Shown piece by piece: positions 31,207-43,686 of a stretch of 64,000 nucleotides of DNA. Origin of the DNA: Setophaga petechia (Eukaryota > Chordata > Aves > Passeriformes > Parulidae); contig JANCRA010000006.1 in assembly GCA_024362935.1 (NCBI GenBank), positions 37,875,924 through 37,939,923 on the forward strand, written 5' to 3'. The translations under genes and the position numbers were made by a program. The notes under the pieces were generated by a model, which was given only the letters and a program-made list of their open reading frames with translations, did no database searches and was not told where the DNA came from. Position 1 is the stretch's first letter. Each line of letters starts with the position of its first letter.

Positions 31207-33780
31207 GTGAAGGGAAAGGCAAGAGAGTGGGAAAGTACTGTTTTCTAGCACTTTGCAGGCTGCTAACACAATCCCAGTGCTGTGTACCAATTAACTTGTC
31301 ACTGCACTGCAGTAAGTGTTTCTTGTCACCTACATCTAAGCAAATAGCTTTTTCACTCTGTCTCGCAAGGAGAAAACCTTCCTGCTCACTAAACATCTCC
31401 TATCGTGTTCTAGAAGTTGCACAGAGGGTTGCAGTGTGTTTTGCAGCAAGAAAAAGAAAGTTGTCTAAGACGCCTTCCTTTCAAGTATTAATGTGAAGGG
31501 AAAGGCAAGAGAGTGGGAAAGTACTGTTTTCTAGCACTTTGCAAGCTGCTAACACAATCGCAGTGCTGTGTAGCAATTAGCTTGTCAGTGCACGGCAGTA
31601 AGTGTTTCTTGATACCTACATCTGAGCAAATAGCTTTTTCACTTTGTCTCGCAAGGGGAAAACGTTGCTGCTCACTAAACAACTTCCATCGTGTTGTAGA
31701 AGTTGCACAGAGGGCTGCAGTGTGTTTTGACACAAGAAAAAGAAAGTTGTCTAAGACGCCTTCCTTTCAAGTATTAATGTGAAGGGAAAGGCAAGAGAGT
31801 GGGAAAGTACTGTTTTCTAGCACTTTGCAGGCTGCTAACACAATCGCAGTGCTGTGTAGCAGTTAGCTTTTCAGTGCACTGCAGTAAGAGTTTCTTGTCA
31901 CCTACATCTAAGCAAATAGCTTTATCACTCTGTCTAGCAAGGAGAAAACCTTCTTGCTCACTAAACATTTCCTATCGTGTTCTAGAAGTTGCACAGAGGG
32001 CTGCAGTGTGTTTTGCAGCAAGAAAAAGAAAGTTGTCTAAGACGCCTTCCTTTCAAGTATTAATGTGAAGGGAAAGGCAAGAGAGTGGGAAAGTATTGTT
32101 TACTAGCACTTTGAGAGCTGCTAACACAATCCCAGTGCTGTGTACCAATTAACTTGTCACTGCGCTGCAGTAAGGGTTTCTTGTCACCTGCATCTAAGCA
32201 AATAGCTTTTTCACTATGTTTCGCAAGGAGAAAACCTTCCGGCTCACTAAACATTTCCTATCGTGTTCTAGAAGTTGCACAGAGGGCTGCAGGGTGTTCT
32301 GTAACAAGAAAAAGAAAGTTGTCTAAGACGCCTTCCTTTCAAGTATTAATGTGAAGGGAAAGGCAAGAGAGTGGGAAAGTACTGTTTTCTAGCACTTTGC
32401 AGGCTGCTAACACAATCGCAGTCCTGTGTAACAGTTAGCTGTTCAGTGCACTGCAGGAAGTGTTTCTTGTCACCTACATCTAAGCAAATAGCTTTTTCAC
32501 TATATCTCGCAAGGAGAAAACCTTCTTGCTCACTAAACATCTCCTATCGTGTTCTAGGAGTTGCACAGAGGGCTGCAGTGTGTTCTGTAACAAGAAAAAG
32601 AAAGTTGTCTAAGACGCCTTCCTTTCAAGTATTAATGTGAAGGGAAAGGCAAGAGAGTGGGAAAGTACTGTTTTCTAGCACTTTGCAAGCTGCTAACACA
32701 ATCGCAGTGCTGTGTAGCAATTAGCTTGTCAGTGCACGGCAGTAAGTGTTTCTTGATACCTACATCTGAGCAAATAGCTTTTTCACTTTGTCTCGCAAGG
32801 GGAAAACGTTGCTGCTCACTAAACAACTTCCATCGTGTTGTAGAAGTTGCACAGAGGGCTGCAGTGTGTTTTGCAGCAAGAAAAAGAAAGTTGTCTAAGA
32901 CGCCTTCCTTTCAAGTATTAATGTGAAGGGAAAGGCAAGAGAGTGGGAAAGTACTGTTTTCTAGCACTTTGAGAGCTGCTAACACAATCCCAGTGCTGTG
33001 TACCAATTAACTTGTCACTGCACTGCAGTAAGTGTTTCTTGTCACCTACATCTAAGCAAATAGCTTTTTCACTATGTCTCCCAAGGAGAAAACCTTCCTG
33101 CTCACTAAACATCTCCTATCGTGTTCTAGAAGTTGCACAGAGGGCTGCAGTGAGTTCTGTAACAAGAAAAAGAAAGTTGTCTAAGACGCCTTCCTTTCAA
33201 GTATTAATGTGTAGGGAAAGGCAAGAGAGTGGGAAAGTACTGTTTTCTAGCACTTTGCAAGCTGCTAACACAATCGCAGTGCTGTGTAGCAATTAGCTTG
33301 TCAGTGCACGGCAGTAAGTGTTTCTTGATACCTACATCTGAGCAAATAGCTTTTTCACTATGTCTCGCATGGGGAAAACGTTGCTGCTCACTAAACAACT
33401 TCCATCGTGTTGTAGAAGTTGCACAGAGGGCTGCAGTGTGTTTTGCAAAATGTAAAAGAAAGTTGTCTAAGACGCCTTCCTTTCAAGTATTAATGTGAAG
33501 GGAAAGGCAAGAGAGTGGGAAAGTACTGTTTTCTATCACTTTGCAGGCTGCTAACACAATCGCAGTGCTGTGTAGCAGTAAGCTTTTCAGTGCACTGCAG
33601 TAAGTGTTTCTTGTCACCTACATCTGAGCAAATAGCTTTTTCACTCTGTCTCGCAAGGAGAAAACCTTCCTGCTCACTAAACATCTCCTATCGTGCTCTA
33701 GAAGTTGCACAGAGGACTGCAGTGTGTTTTGCAAAAAGTAAAAGAAAGTTGTCTAAGACGCCTTCCTTTCAAGTATTAAT
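31207..33780. repeat. 286-bp satellite array between blocks 3 and 4
   Basis: Nine exact units. The units from 31493 on repeat the module seen from 12723, 18884 and 21457. There is no gene here. Confidence 0.95.
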
Positions 33781-35366
33781 GTGAAGGGAAAGGCAAGAGA
33801 GTGGGAAAGTACTGTTTTCTATCACTTTGAAAGCTGCTTACCCAATCCCAGTTTTGTGCCGCTTCGTAGTTCGCCGTTCAGAAGCTGCCGCAGTCTCTGT
33901 TTCCCGGAGAAGGAGAAGACGCTTCTTGGCGCGAAGAATCTGGTGTCGTTACGCCGATCGCGGCGTGCTCCGGAGAACAGCTACGGCCGAGAGACACCCG
34001 GAAGCGGCGCTTAAAGGCACAGTGCTCCGTCTCCTGGTCTTTAGCGTCTCCTGCCGGCTACACCTTAGCAAAAAGCTTTTTCATTATGTCTCGCCAGGAG
34101 AAACTGTGTCTGTTCACAAAAAACCTCCCATCGTGCTCTAGAGGTTGCAGGCAGCTCTGCAGAGTGTTTTGCAACAAGAAAAAGTAACTTGTCCAAAAAA
34201 GCCATCAATTCGAATGTTCCTGGAAAGGGAAAATGCAGGAGAGTGGATAGGTACTGTTTTCTACCAGTTTGCAAGCTGGACACACAATCCCAGTGTTATA
34301 CTACGATTGACTTTGCAGTGCACTGTAATAATTGCCTATTGTTACTACATCTAAGCCAATAGCGTTTGCATTATATCTCTTCAGGAGAAACTGTACCAGT
34401 TCAGAAAACAACTCTCATTTTTTCTAGAAGTTGCACGGAGGTGTGCAGAGTGTTTTGCAAGAAGCAAAAGAAAGTTGTCCAAAACTGCTGCCATTCGAAT
34501 AGTAATGCGAATGGAAAAGGCAGGAGAGTGGAAAGCTGCTGTTTTCTATCTGTTTGTAAGCTGCTTACACAATCCCAGAGTTGTGCAGCAATTAGTTTTT
34601 CAGTGCACTGTAGTAGGTGCCTCTTTTCACCTGCATCTAAGCAAATTGCTTTTCCCCATGTCTCGCAAGGAGAAACTGAGCCAGTTCAGAAAACATCTCC
34701 CATCGAGTTCTAGAGATTGCAGGCAGGTGTGCAGAGTGTTTTGCAAGAAGCAAAAGAAAGTTGTCTAAAACGCCTTGCATTCAAATAGAAATGTGAATAG
34801 AAAAGGCAGGAGAAGGGAGAGGTACTGTTTTCTATCAGTTTGCAACCTGCTTACACAATCTGCGTGTTGTGCAGCAATTAGCTTGCAGTGCACTGTAGTA
34901 GGTGCCTCTTTTCACCTATATCTAAGCAAATTGCTTTTTCCCCATGTCTTGCAAAGAGAAACTGAGCCAGTTCAGAAAATATCTCCCATCGACTTCGAGA
35001 GATTACAGGCAGGTGTGCAGAGCGTTTTGCAAGAAGCCAAAGAAAGTTGTCTAAAATTCTTTCCATTCGAATAGTAATGTGCATGGAAAAGGCAGGAAGA
35101 GTGGAAAGGTACTGTTTTCATTCACTTTGCAAGCTGCTAACACAATCCCAGTGTTGTGCATCTATTAGCTTTGCAGTGCACTGCAGTAACTGCCTATGGT
35201 AACCTACATCTAAGCAAAAAGCTTTTTCACTATCTCTCACTAGGAGAAAATGTTCCTGCTCATTAAACAACTTCCATCGTGCTGTACAGATTGCACAGAG
35301 GGCTGCAGAATGTTTTGCAGCAAGAAAAAGAAAGTTGTCTAAGACGCCTTCCTTTCAAGTATTAAA
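33781..35366. repeat. 1,586-bp diverged block, copy 4
   Basis: 4,160 bp after copy 3 and matching it closely, including CAGTCTCTGTTTCCC and GCCGAGAGACAC. It belongs to the same subtype as copies 1-3. Confidence 0.95.
33858..34064. promoter_or_regulatory. CpG-rich cassette, copy 4
   Basis: ETS-type CCGGAAGC at 33998-34005, in the same context as copy 3. Confidence 0.5.
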
Positions 35367-37368
35367 GTGAAGGGAAAGGCAAGAGAGTGGGAAAGTACTG
35401 TTTTCTAGCACTTTGCAGGCTGCTAACACAATCCCAGTGCTGTGTACCAATTAACTTGTCACTGCACTGCAGTAAGGGTTTCTTGTCACCTATATCTAAG
35501 CAAAAAGCTTTTTCACTATGTCTCGCAAGGAGAAAACCTTCTTGCTCACTAAACATTTCCTATCGTGTTCCAGAAGTTGCACAGAGGGCTGCAGTGTGTT
35601 TTGACCCAAGAAAAAGAAAGTTGTCTAAGACGCCTTCCATTCAAGTATTAATGTGAAGGGAAAGGCAAGAGAGTGGGAAAGTACTGTTTTCTAGCACTTT
35701 GCAAGCTGCTAACACAATCGCAGTGCTGTGTAGCAATTAGCTTGTCAGTGCACGGCAGTAAGTGTTTCTCGATACCTACATCTGAGCAAATAGCTTTTTC
35801 ACTTTGTCTCGCAAGGGGAAAACGTTGCTGCTCACTAAACAACTTCCATCGTGTTGTAGAAGTTGCACAGAGGGCTGCAGTGTGTTTTGCAAAATGTAAA
35901 AGAAAGTTGTCTAAGACGCCTTCCTTTCAAGTATTAATGTGAAGGGAAAAGCAAGAGAGTGGGAAAGTACTGTTTTCTAGCACTTTGCAGGCTGCTAACA
36001 CAATCGCAGTGCTGTGTAGCAGTAAGCTTTTCAGTGCACTGCAGTAAGTGTTTCTTGTCACCTACATCTGAGCAAATAGCTTTTTCACTCTGTCTCGCAA
36101 GGAGAAAACCTTCCTGCTCACTAAACATCTCCTATCGTGCTCTAGAAGTTGCACAGAGGACTGCAGTGTGTTTTGCAAAAAGTAAAAGAAAGTTGTCTAA
36201 GACGCCTTCCTTTCAAGTATTAATGTGAAGGGAAAGGCAAGAGAGTGGGAAAGTACTGTTTTCTAGCACTTTGCAAGCTGCTAACACAGTCCTAGTGCTG
36301 TGTAGCAGTTAGCTGTTCAGTGCACTGCAGTAAGTGTTTCTTGTCACCTACATCTAAGCAAAAAGCTTTTTCACTATGTCTCGCAAGGAGAAAACCTTCC
36401 TGCTCACTAAACAACTTCCATCGTGTTGTAGATGTTGCAGAGAGGGCTGCAGAGTTTTTTGACACAAGAAAAAGAAAGTTGTCTAAGATGCCTTCCTTTC
36501 AAGTATTAATGTGAAGGGAAAGGCAAGAGAGTGGGAAAGTACTGTTTTCTAGCACTTTGCAGGCTGCTGACACAATCGCAGTGCTGTGTAGCAGTTAGCT
36601 TTTCAGTGCACTGCAGTAAGTGTTTCTTGTCACCTACATCTAAGCAAATAGCTTTTTCACTATGTCTCGCAAGGAGAAAACCTTCTTGCTCACTAAACAT
36701 CTCCTATCGTGTTCTAGAAGTTGCACAGAGGGCTGCAGTGTCTTCTGTAACAAGAAAAAGAAAGTTGTCTATGATGCCTTCCTTTCAAGTATTAATGTGA
36801 AGGGAAAGGCAAGAGAGTGGGAAAGTACTGTTTTCTAGCACTTTGCAAGCTGCTAACACAGTCCTAGTGCTGTGTAGCAGTTAGCTGTTCAGTGCACTGC
36901 AGTAAGTGTTTCTTTTCACCTACATCTAAGCAAAAAGCTTTTTCACTATGTCTCGCAAGGAGAAAACCTTCCTGCTCACTAAACAACTTCCATCGTGTTG
37001 TAGATGTTGCAGAGAGGGCTGCAGAGTTTTTTGACACAAGAAAAAGAAAGTTGTCTAAGATGCCTTCCTTTCAAGTATTAATGTGAAGGGAAAGGCAAGA
37101 GAGTGGGAAAGTACTGTTTTCTAGCACTTTGCAGGCTGCTAACACAATCGCAGTGCTGTGTAGCAGTAAGCTTTTCAGTGCACTGCAGTAAGTGTTTCTT
37201 GTCACCTACATCTGAGCAAATAGCTTTTTCACTCTGTCTCGCAAGGAGAAAACCTTCCTGCTCACTAAACATCTCCTATCGTGCTCTAGAAGTTGCACAG
37301 AGGACTGCAGTGTGTTTTGCAAAAAGTAAAAGAAAGTTGTCTAAGACGCCTTCCTTTCAAGTATTAAT
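35367..37368. repeat. 286-bp satellite array between blocks 4 and 5
   Basis: Seven exact units, including a dimeric stretch from about 36229. There is no gene here. Confidence 0.95.
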
Positions 37369-38954
37369 GTGAAGGGAAAGGCAAGAGAGTGGGAAAGTAC
37401 TGTTTTCTATCACTTTGAAAGCTGCTTACCCAATCCCAGTTTTGTGCCGCTTCGTAGTTCGCCGTTCAGAAGCTGCCGCAGTCTCTTTTTCCCGGAGAAG
37501 GAGAAGACGCTTCTTGGCGCGAAGAATCTGGTGTCGTTACGCCGATCGCGGCGTGCTCCGGAGAACAGCTACGGCCGACAGACACCCGGAAGCGGCGCTT
37601 AAAGGCACAGTGCTCCGTCTCCTGGTCTTTAGCGTCTCCTGCCGGCTACACCTTAGCAAAAAGCTTTTTCATTATGTCTCGCCAGGAGAAACTGTGTCTG
37701 TTCACAAAAAACCTCCCATCGTGCTCTAGAGGTTGCAGGCAGCTCTGCAGAGTGTTTTGCAACAAGAAAAAGTAACTTGTCCAAAAAAGCCATCAATTCG
37801 AATGTTCCTGGAAAGGGAAAATGCAGGAGAGCGGATAGGTACTGTTTTCTACCAGTTTGCAAGCTGGACACACAATCCCAGTGTTATACTACGATTGACT
37901 TTGCAGTGCACTGTAATAATTGCCTATTGTTACTACATCTAAGCCAATAGCGTTTGCATTATATCTCTTCAGGAGAAACTGTACCAGTTCAGAAAACAAC
38001 TCTCATTTTTTCTAGAAGTTGCACGGAGGTGTGCAGAGTGTTTTGCAAGAAGCAAAAGAAAGTTGTCCAAAACTGCTGCCATTCGAATAGTAATGCGAAT
38101 GGAAAAGGCAGGAGAGTGGAAAGCTGCTGCTTTCTATCTGTTTGTAAGCTGCTTACACAATCCCAGAGTTGTGCAGCAATTAGTTTTTCAGTGCACTGTA
38201 GTAGGTGCCTCTTTTCACCTGCATCTAAGCAAATTGCTTTTCCCCATGTCTCGCAAGGAGAAACTGAGCCAGTTCAGAAAACATCTCCCATCGAGTTCTA
38301 GAGATTGCAGGCAGGTGTGCAGAGTGTTTTGCAAGAAGCAAAAGAAAGTTGTCTAAAACGCCTTGCATTCAAATAGAAATGTGAATAGAAAAGGCAGGAG
38401 AAGGGAGAGGTACTGTTTTCTATCAGTTTGCAACCTGCTTACACAATCTGCGTGTTGTGCAGCAATTAGCTTGCAGTGCACTGTAGTAGGTGCCTCTTTT
38501 CACCTATATCTAAGCAAATTGCTTTTTCCCCATGTCTTGCAAAGAGAAACTGAGCCAGTTCAGAAAATATCTCCCATCGACTTCGAGAGATTACAGGCAG
38601 GTGTGCAGAGCGTTTTGCAAGAAGCCAAAGAAAGTTGTCTAAAATTCTTTCCATTCGAATAGTAATGTGCATGGAAAAGGCAGGAAGAGTGGAAAGGTAC
38701 TGTTTTCATTCACTTTGCAAGCTGCTAACACAATCCCAGTGTTGTGCATCTATTAGCTTTGCAGTGCACTGCAGTAACTGCCTGTGGTAACCTACATCTA
38801 AGCAAAAAGCTTTTTCACTATCTCTCACTAGGAGAAAATGTTCCTGCTCATTAAACAACTTCCATCGTGCTGTACAGATTGCACAGAGGGCTGCAGAATG
38901 TTTTGCAGCAAGAAAAAGAAAGTTGTCTAAGACGCCTTCCTTTCAAGTATTAAA
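37369..38954. repeat. 1,586-bp diverged block, copy 5
   Basis: First of a subtype shared by copies 5-7: CAGTCTCTTTTTCCC, GCCGACAGACAC, GGAGAGCGGATAGG, GCTGCTGCTTTCTA and CTGCCTGTGGTAACC. Confidence 0.95.
37446..37652. promoter_or_regulatory. CpG-rich cassette, copy 5
   Basis: ETS-type CCGGAAGC at 37586-37593. The ETS site and the hairpin are unchanged between the two block subtypes although neighbouring bases differ. Confidence 0.5.
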
Positions 38955-41900
38955 GTGAAGGGAAAGGCAAGAGAGTGGGAAAGTACTGTTTTCTAGCACT
39001 TTGCAGGCTGCTAACACAATCCCAGTGCTGTGTACCAATTAACTTGTCACTGCACTGCAGTAAGGGTTTCTTGTCACCTATATCTAAGCAAAAAGCTTTT
39101 TCACTATGTCTCGCAAGGAGAAAACCTTCTTGCTCACTAAACATTTCCTATCGTGTTCCAGAAGTTGCACAGAGGGCTGCAGTGTGTTTTGACCCAAGAA
39201 AAAGAAAGTTGTCTAAGACGCCTTCCATTCAAGTATTAATGTGAAGGGAAAGGCAAGAGAGTGGGAAAGTACTGTTTTCTAGCACTTTGCAAGCTGCTAA
39301 CACAATCGCAGTGCTGTGTAGCAATTAGCTTGTCAGTGCACGGCAGTAAGTGTTTCTCGATACCTACATCTGAGCAAATAGCTTTTTCACTTTGTCTCGC
39401 AAGGGGAAAACGTTGCTGCTCACTAAACAACTTCCATCGTGTTCTAGAAGTTGCACAGAGGGCTGCAGTGTGTTTTGACACAAGAAAAAGAAAGTTGTCT
39501 GAGACGCCTTCCTTTCAAGTATTAATGTGAAGGGAAAGGCAAGAGAGTGGGAAAGTACTGTTTTCTAGCACTTTGCAAGCTGCTAACACAATCCCAGTGC
39601 TGTGTAGCAATTAGCTTTTCAGTGCACTGCAGTAAGTGTTTCTTGTCACCTACATCTAAGCAAATAGCTTTATCACTATGTCTCGCAAGGAGAAAACCTT
39701 CCTGCTCACTAAACAACTTCCATCGTATTCTAGAAGTTGCAGAGAGGGCTGCAGTGTGTTCTGTAACAAGAAAAAGAAAGTTGTCTAAGACGCCTTCCTT
39801 TCAAGTATTAATGTGAAGGGAAAGGCAAGAGAGTGGGAAAGTACTGTTTTCAAGCACTTTGCAAGCTGCTAACACAATCCCAGTGCTGTGTAGCAGTTAG
39901 CTGTTCAGTGCACGGCAGTACGTGTTTCTTGTCACCTACATCTAAGCAAATAGCTTTTTCACTATGTCTCGCAAGGAGAAAACCTTCCTGCTCACTAAAC
40001 AACTTCCATCGTGTTGTAGATGTTGCAGAGAGGGCTGCAGAGTTTTTTGACCCAAGAAAAAGAAAGTTGTCTAAGATGCCTTCCTTTCAAGTATTAATGT
40101 GAAGGGAAAGGCAAGAGAGTGGGAAAGTACTGTTTTCTAGCACTTTGCAGGCTGCTGACACAATCCCAGTGCTGTGTACCAATTAACTTGTCACTGCACT
40201 GCAGTAAGGGTTTCTTGTCACCTATATCTAAGCAAAAAGCTTTTTCACTATGTCTCGCAAGGAGAAAACCTTCTTGCTCACTAAACATTTCCTATCGTGT
40301 TCCAGAAGTTGCACAGAGGGCTGCAGTGTGTTTTGACACAAGAAAAAGAAAGTTGTCTAAGACGCCTTCCTTTCAAGTATTAATGTGAAGGGAAAGGCAA
40401 GAGAGTGGGAAAGTACTGTTTTCTAGCACTTTGCAAGCTGCTAACACAATCGCAGTGCTGTGTAGCAATTAGCTTGTCAGTGCACGGCAGTAAGTGTTTC
40501 TTGATACCTACATCTGAGCAAATAGCTTTTTCACTTTGTCTCGCAAGGGGAAAAAGTTGCTGCTCACTAAACAACTTCCATCGTGTTCTAGAAGTTGCAC
40601 AGAGGGCTGCAGTGTGTTTTGCAAAATGTAAAAGAAAGTTGTCTAAGACGCCTTCCTTTCAAGTATTAATGTGAAGGGAAAAGCAAGAGAGTGGGAAAGT
40701 ACTGTTTTCTAGCACTTTGCAGGCTGCTAACACAATCGCAGTGCTGTGTAGCAGTAAGCTTTTCAGTGCACTGCAGTAAGTGTTTCTTGTCACCTACATC
40801 TGAGCAAATAGCTTTTTCACTCTGTCTCGCAAGGAGAAAACCTTCCTGCTCACTAAACATCTCCTATCGTGCTCTAGAAGTTGCACAGAGGACTGCAGTG
40901 TGTTTTGCAAAAAGTAAAAGAAAGTTGTCTAAGACGCCTTCCTTTCAAGTATTAATGTGAAGGGAAAGGCAAGAGAGTGGGAAAGTACTGTTTTCTAGCA
41001 CTTTGCAAGCTGCTAACACAGTCCTAGTGCTGTGTAGCAGTTAGCTGTTCAGTGCACTGCAGTAAGTGTTTCTTGTCACCTACATCTAAGCAAAAAGCTT
41101 TTTCACTATGTCTCGCAAGGAGAAAACCTTCCTGCTCACTAAACAACTTCCATCGTGTTGTAGATGTTGCAGAGAGGGCTGCAGAGTTTTTTGACACAAG
41201 AAAAAGAAAGTTGTCTAAGATGCCTTCCTTTCAAGTATTAATGTGAAGGGAAAGGCAAGAGAGTGGGAAAGTACTGTTTTCTAGCACTTTGCAGGCTGCT
41301 GACACAATCGCAGTGCTGTGTAGCAGTTAGCTTTTCAGTGCACTGCAGTAAGTGTTTCTTGTCACCTACATCTAAGCAAATAGCTTTTTCACTATGTCTC
41401 GCAAGGAGAAAACCTTCTTGCTCACTAAACATCTCCTATCGTGTTCTAGAAGTTGCACAGAGGGCTGCAGTGTCTTCTGTAACAAGAAAAAGAAAGTTGT
41501 CTAAGATGCCTTCCTTTCAAGTATTAATGTGAAGGGAAAGGCAAGAGAGTGGGAAAGTACTGTTTTCTAGCACTTTGCAAGCTGCTAACACAGTCCTAGT
41601 GCTGTGTAGCAGTTAGCTGTTCAGTGCACTGCAGTAAGTGTTTCTTTTCACCTACATCTAAGCAAAAAGCTTTTTCACTATGTCTCGCAAGGAGAAAACC
41701 TTCCTGCTCACTAAACAACTTCCATCGTGTTGTAGATGTTGCAGAGAGGGCTGCAGAGTTTTTTGACACAAGAAAAAGAAAGTTGTCTAAGATGCCTTCC
41801 TTTCAAGTATTAATGTGAAGGGAAAGGCAAGAGAGTGGGAAAGTACTGTTTTCTAGCACTTTGCAGGCTGCTAACACAATCGCAGTGCTGTGTAGCAGTA

Positions 41901-42100
41901 AGCTTTTCAGTGCACTGCAGTAAGTGTTTCTTGTCACCTACATCTGAGCAAATAGCTTTTTCACTCTGTCTCGCAAGGAGAAAACCTTCCTGCTCACTAA
42001 ACATCTCCTATCGTGCTCTAGAAGTTGCACAGAGGACTGCAGTGTGTTTTGCAAAAAGTAAAAGAAAGTTGTCTAAGACGCCTTCCTTTCAAGTATTAAT

Positions 42101-43686
42101 GTGAAGGGAAAGGCAAGAGAGTGGGAAAGTACTGTTTTCTATCACTTTGAAAGCTGCTTACCCAATCCCAGTTTTGTGCCGCTTCGTAGTTCGCCGTTCA
42201 GAAGCTGCCGCAGTCTCTTTTTCCCGGAGAAGGAGAAGACGCTTCTTGGCGCGAAGAATCTGGTGTCGTTACGCCGATCGCGGCGTGCTCCGGAGAACAG
42301 CTACGGCCGACAGACACCCGGAAGCGGCGCTTAAAGGCACAGTGCTCCGTCTCCTGGTCTTTAGCGTCTCCTGCCGGCTACACCTTAGCAAAAAGCTTTT
42401 TCATTATGTCTCGCCAGGAGAAACTGTGTCTGTTCACAAAAAACCTCCCATCGTGCTCTAGAGGTTGCAGGCAGCTCTGCAGAGTGTTTTGCAACAAGAA
42501 AAAGTAACTTGTCCAAAAAAGCCATCAATTCGAATGTTCCTGGAAAGGGAAAATGCAGGAGAGCGGATAGGTACTGTTTTCTACCAGTTTGCAAGCTGGA
42601 CACACAATCCCAGTGTTATACTACGATTGACTTTGCAGTGCACTGTAATAATTGCCTATTGTTACTACATCTAAGCCAATAGCGTTTGCATTATATCTCT
42701 TCAGGAGAAACTGTACCAGTTCAGAAAACAACTCTCATTTTTTCTAGAAGTTGCACGGAGGTGTGCAGAGTGTTTTGCAAGAAGCAAAAGAAAGTTGTCC
42801 AAAACTGCTGCCATTCGAATAGTAATGCGAATGGAAAAGGCAGGAGAGTGGAAAGCTGCTGCTTTCTATCTGTTTGTAAGCTGCTTACACAATCCCAGAG
42901 TTGTGCAGCAATTAGTTTTTCAGTGCACTGTAGTAGGTGCCTCTTTTCACCTGCATCTAAGCAAATTGCTTTTCCCCATGTCTCGCAAGGAGAAACTGAG
43001 CCAGTTCAGAAAACATCTCCCATCGAGTTCTAGAGATTGCAGGCAGGTGTGCAGAGTGTTTTGCAAGAAGCAAAAGAAAGTTGTCTAAAACGCCTTGCAT
43101 TCAAATAGAAATGTGAATAGAAAAGGCAGGAGAAGGGAGAGGTACTGTTTTCTATCAGTTTGCAACCTGCTTACACAATCTGCGTGTTGTGCAGCAATTA
43201 GCTTGCAGTGCACTGTAGTAGGTGCCTCTTTTCACCTATATCTAAGCAAATTGCTTTTTCCCCATGTCTTGCAAAGAGAAACTGAGCCAGTTCAGAAAAT
43301 ATCTCCCATCGACTTCGAGAGATTACAGGCAGGTGTGCAGAGCGTTTTGCAAGAAGCCAAAGAAAGTTGTCTAAAATTCTTTCCATTCGAATAGTAATGT
43401 GCATGGAAAAGGCAGGAAGAGTGGAAAGGTACTGTTTTCATTCACTTTGCAAGCTGCTAACACAATCCCAGTGTTGTGCATCTATTAGCTTTGCAGTGCA
43501 CTGCAGTAACTGCCTGTGGTAACCTACATCTAAGCAAAAAGCTTTTTCACTATCTCTCACTAGGAGAAAATGTTCCTGCTCATTAAACAACTTCCATCGT
43601 GCTGTACAGATTGCACAGAGGGCTGCAGAATGTTTTGCAGCAAGAAAAAGAAAGTTGTCTAAGACGCCTTCCTTTCAAGTATTAAA
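42101..43686. repeat. 1,586-bp diverged block, copy 6
   Basis: Same subtype as copies 5 and 7, at a spacing of exactly 4,732 bp from both. Confidence 0.95.
42178..42384. promoter_or_regulatory. CpG-rich cassette, copy 6
   Basis: ETS-type CCGGAAGC at 42318-42325. Confidence 0.5.

Larger units (their letters stand above)
37369..42100. repeat. 4,732-bp higher-order repeat, copy 1
   Basis: One 1,586-bp block (37369-38954) plus eleven 286-bp units (38955-42100). The next 4,732 bp repeat the same series in order. In a by-eye comparison I found one difference (G40738 against A45470). Confidence 0.92.
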
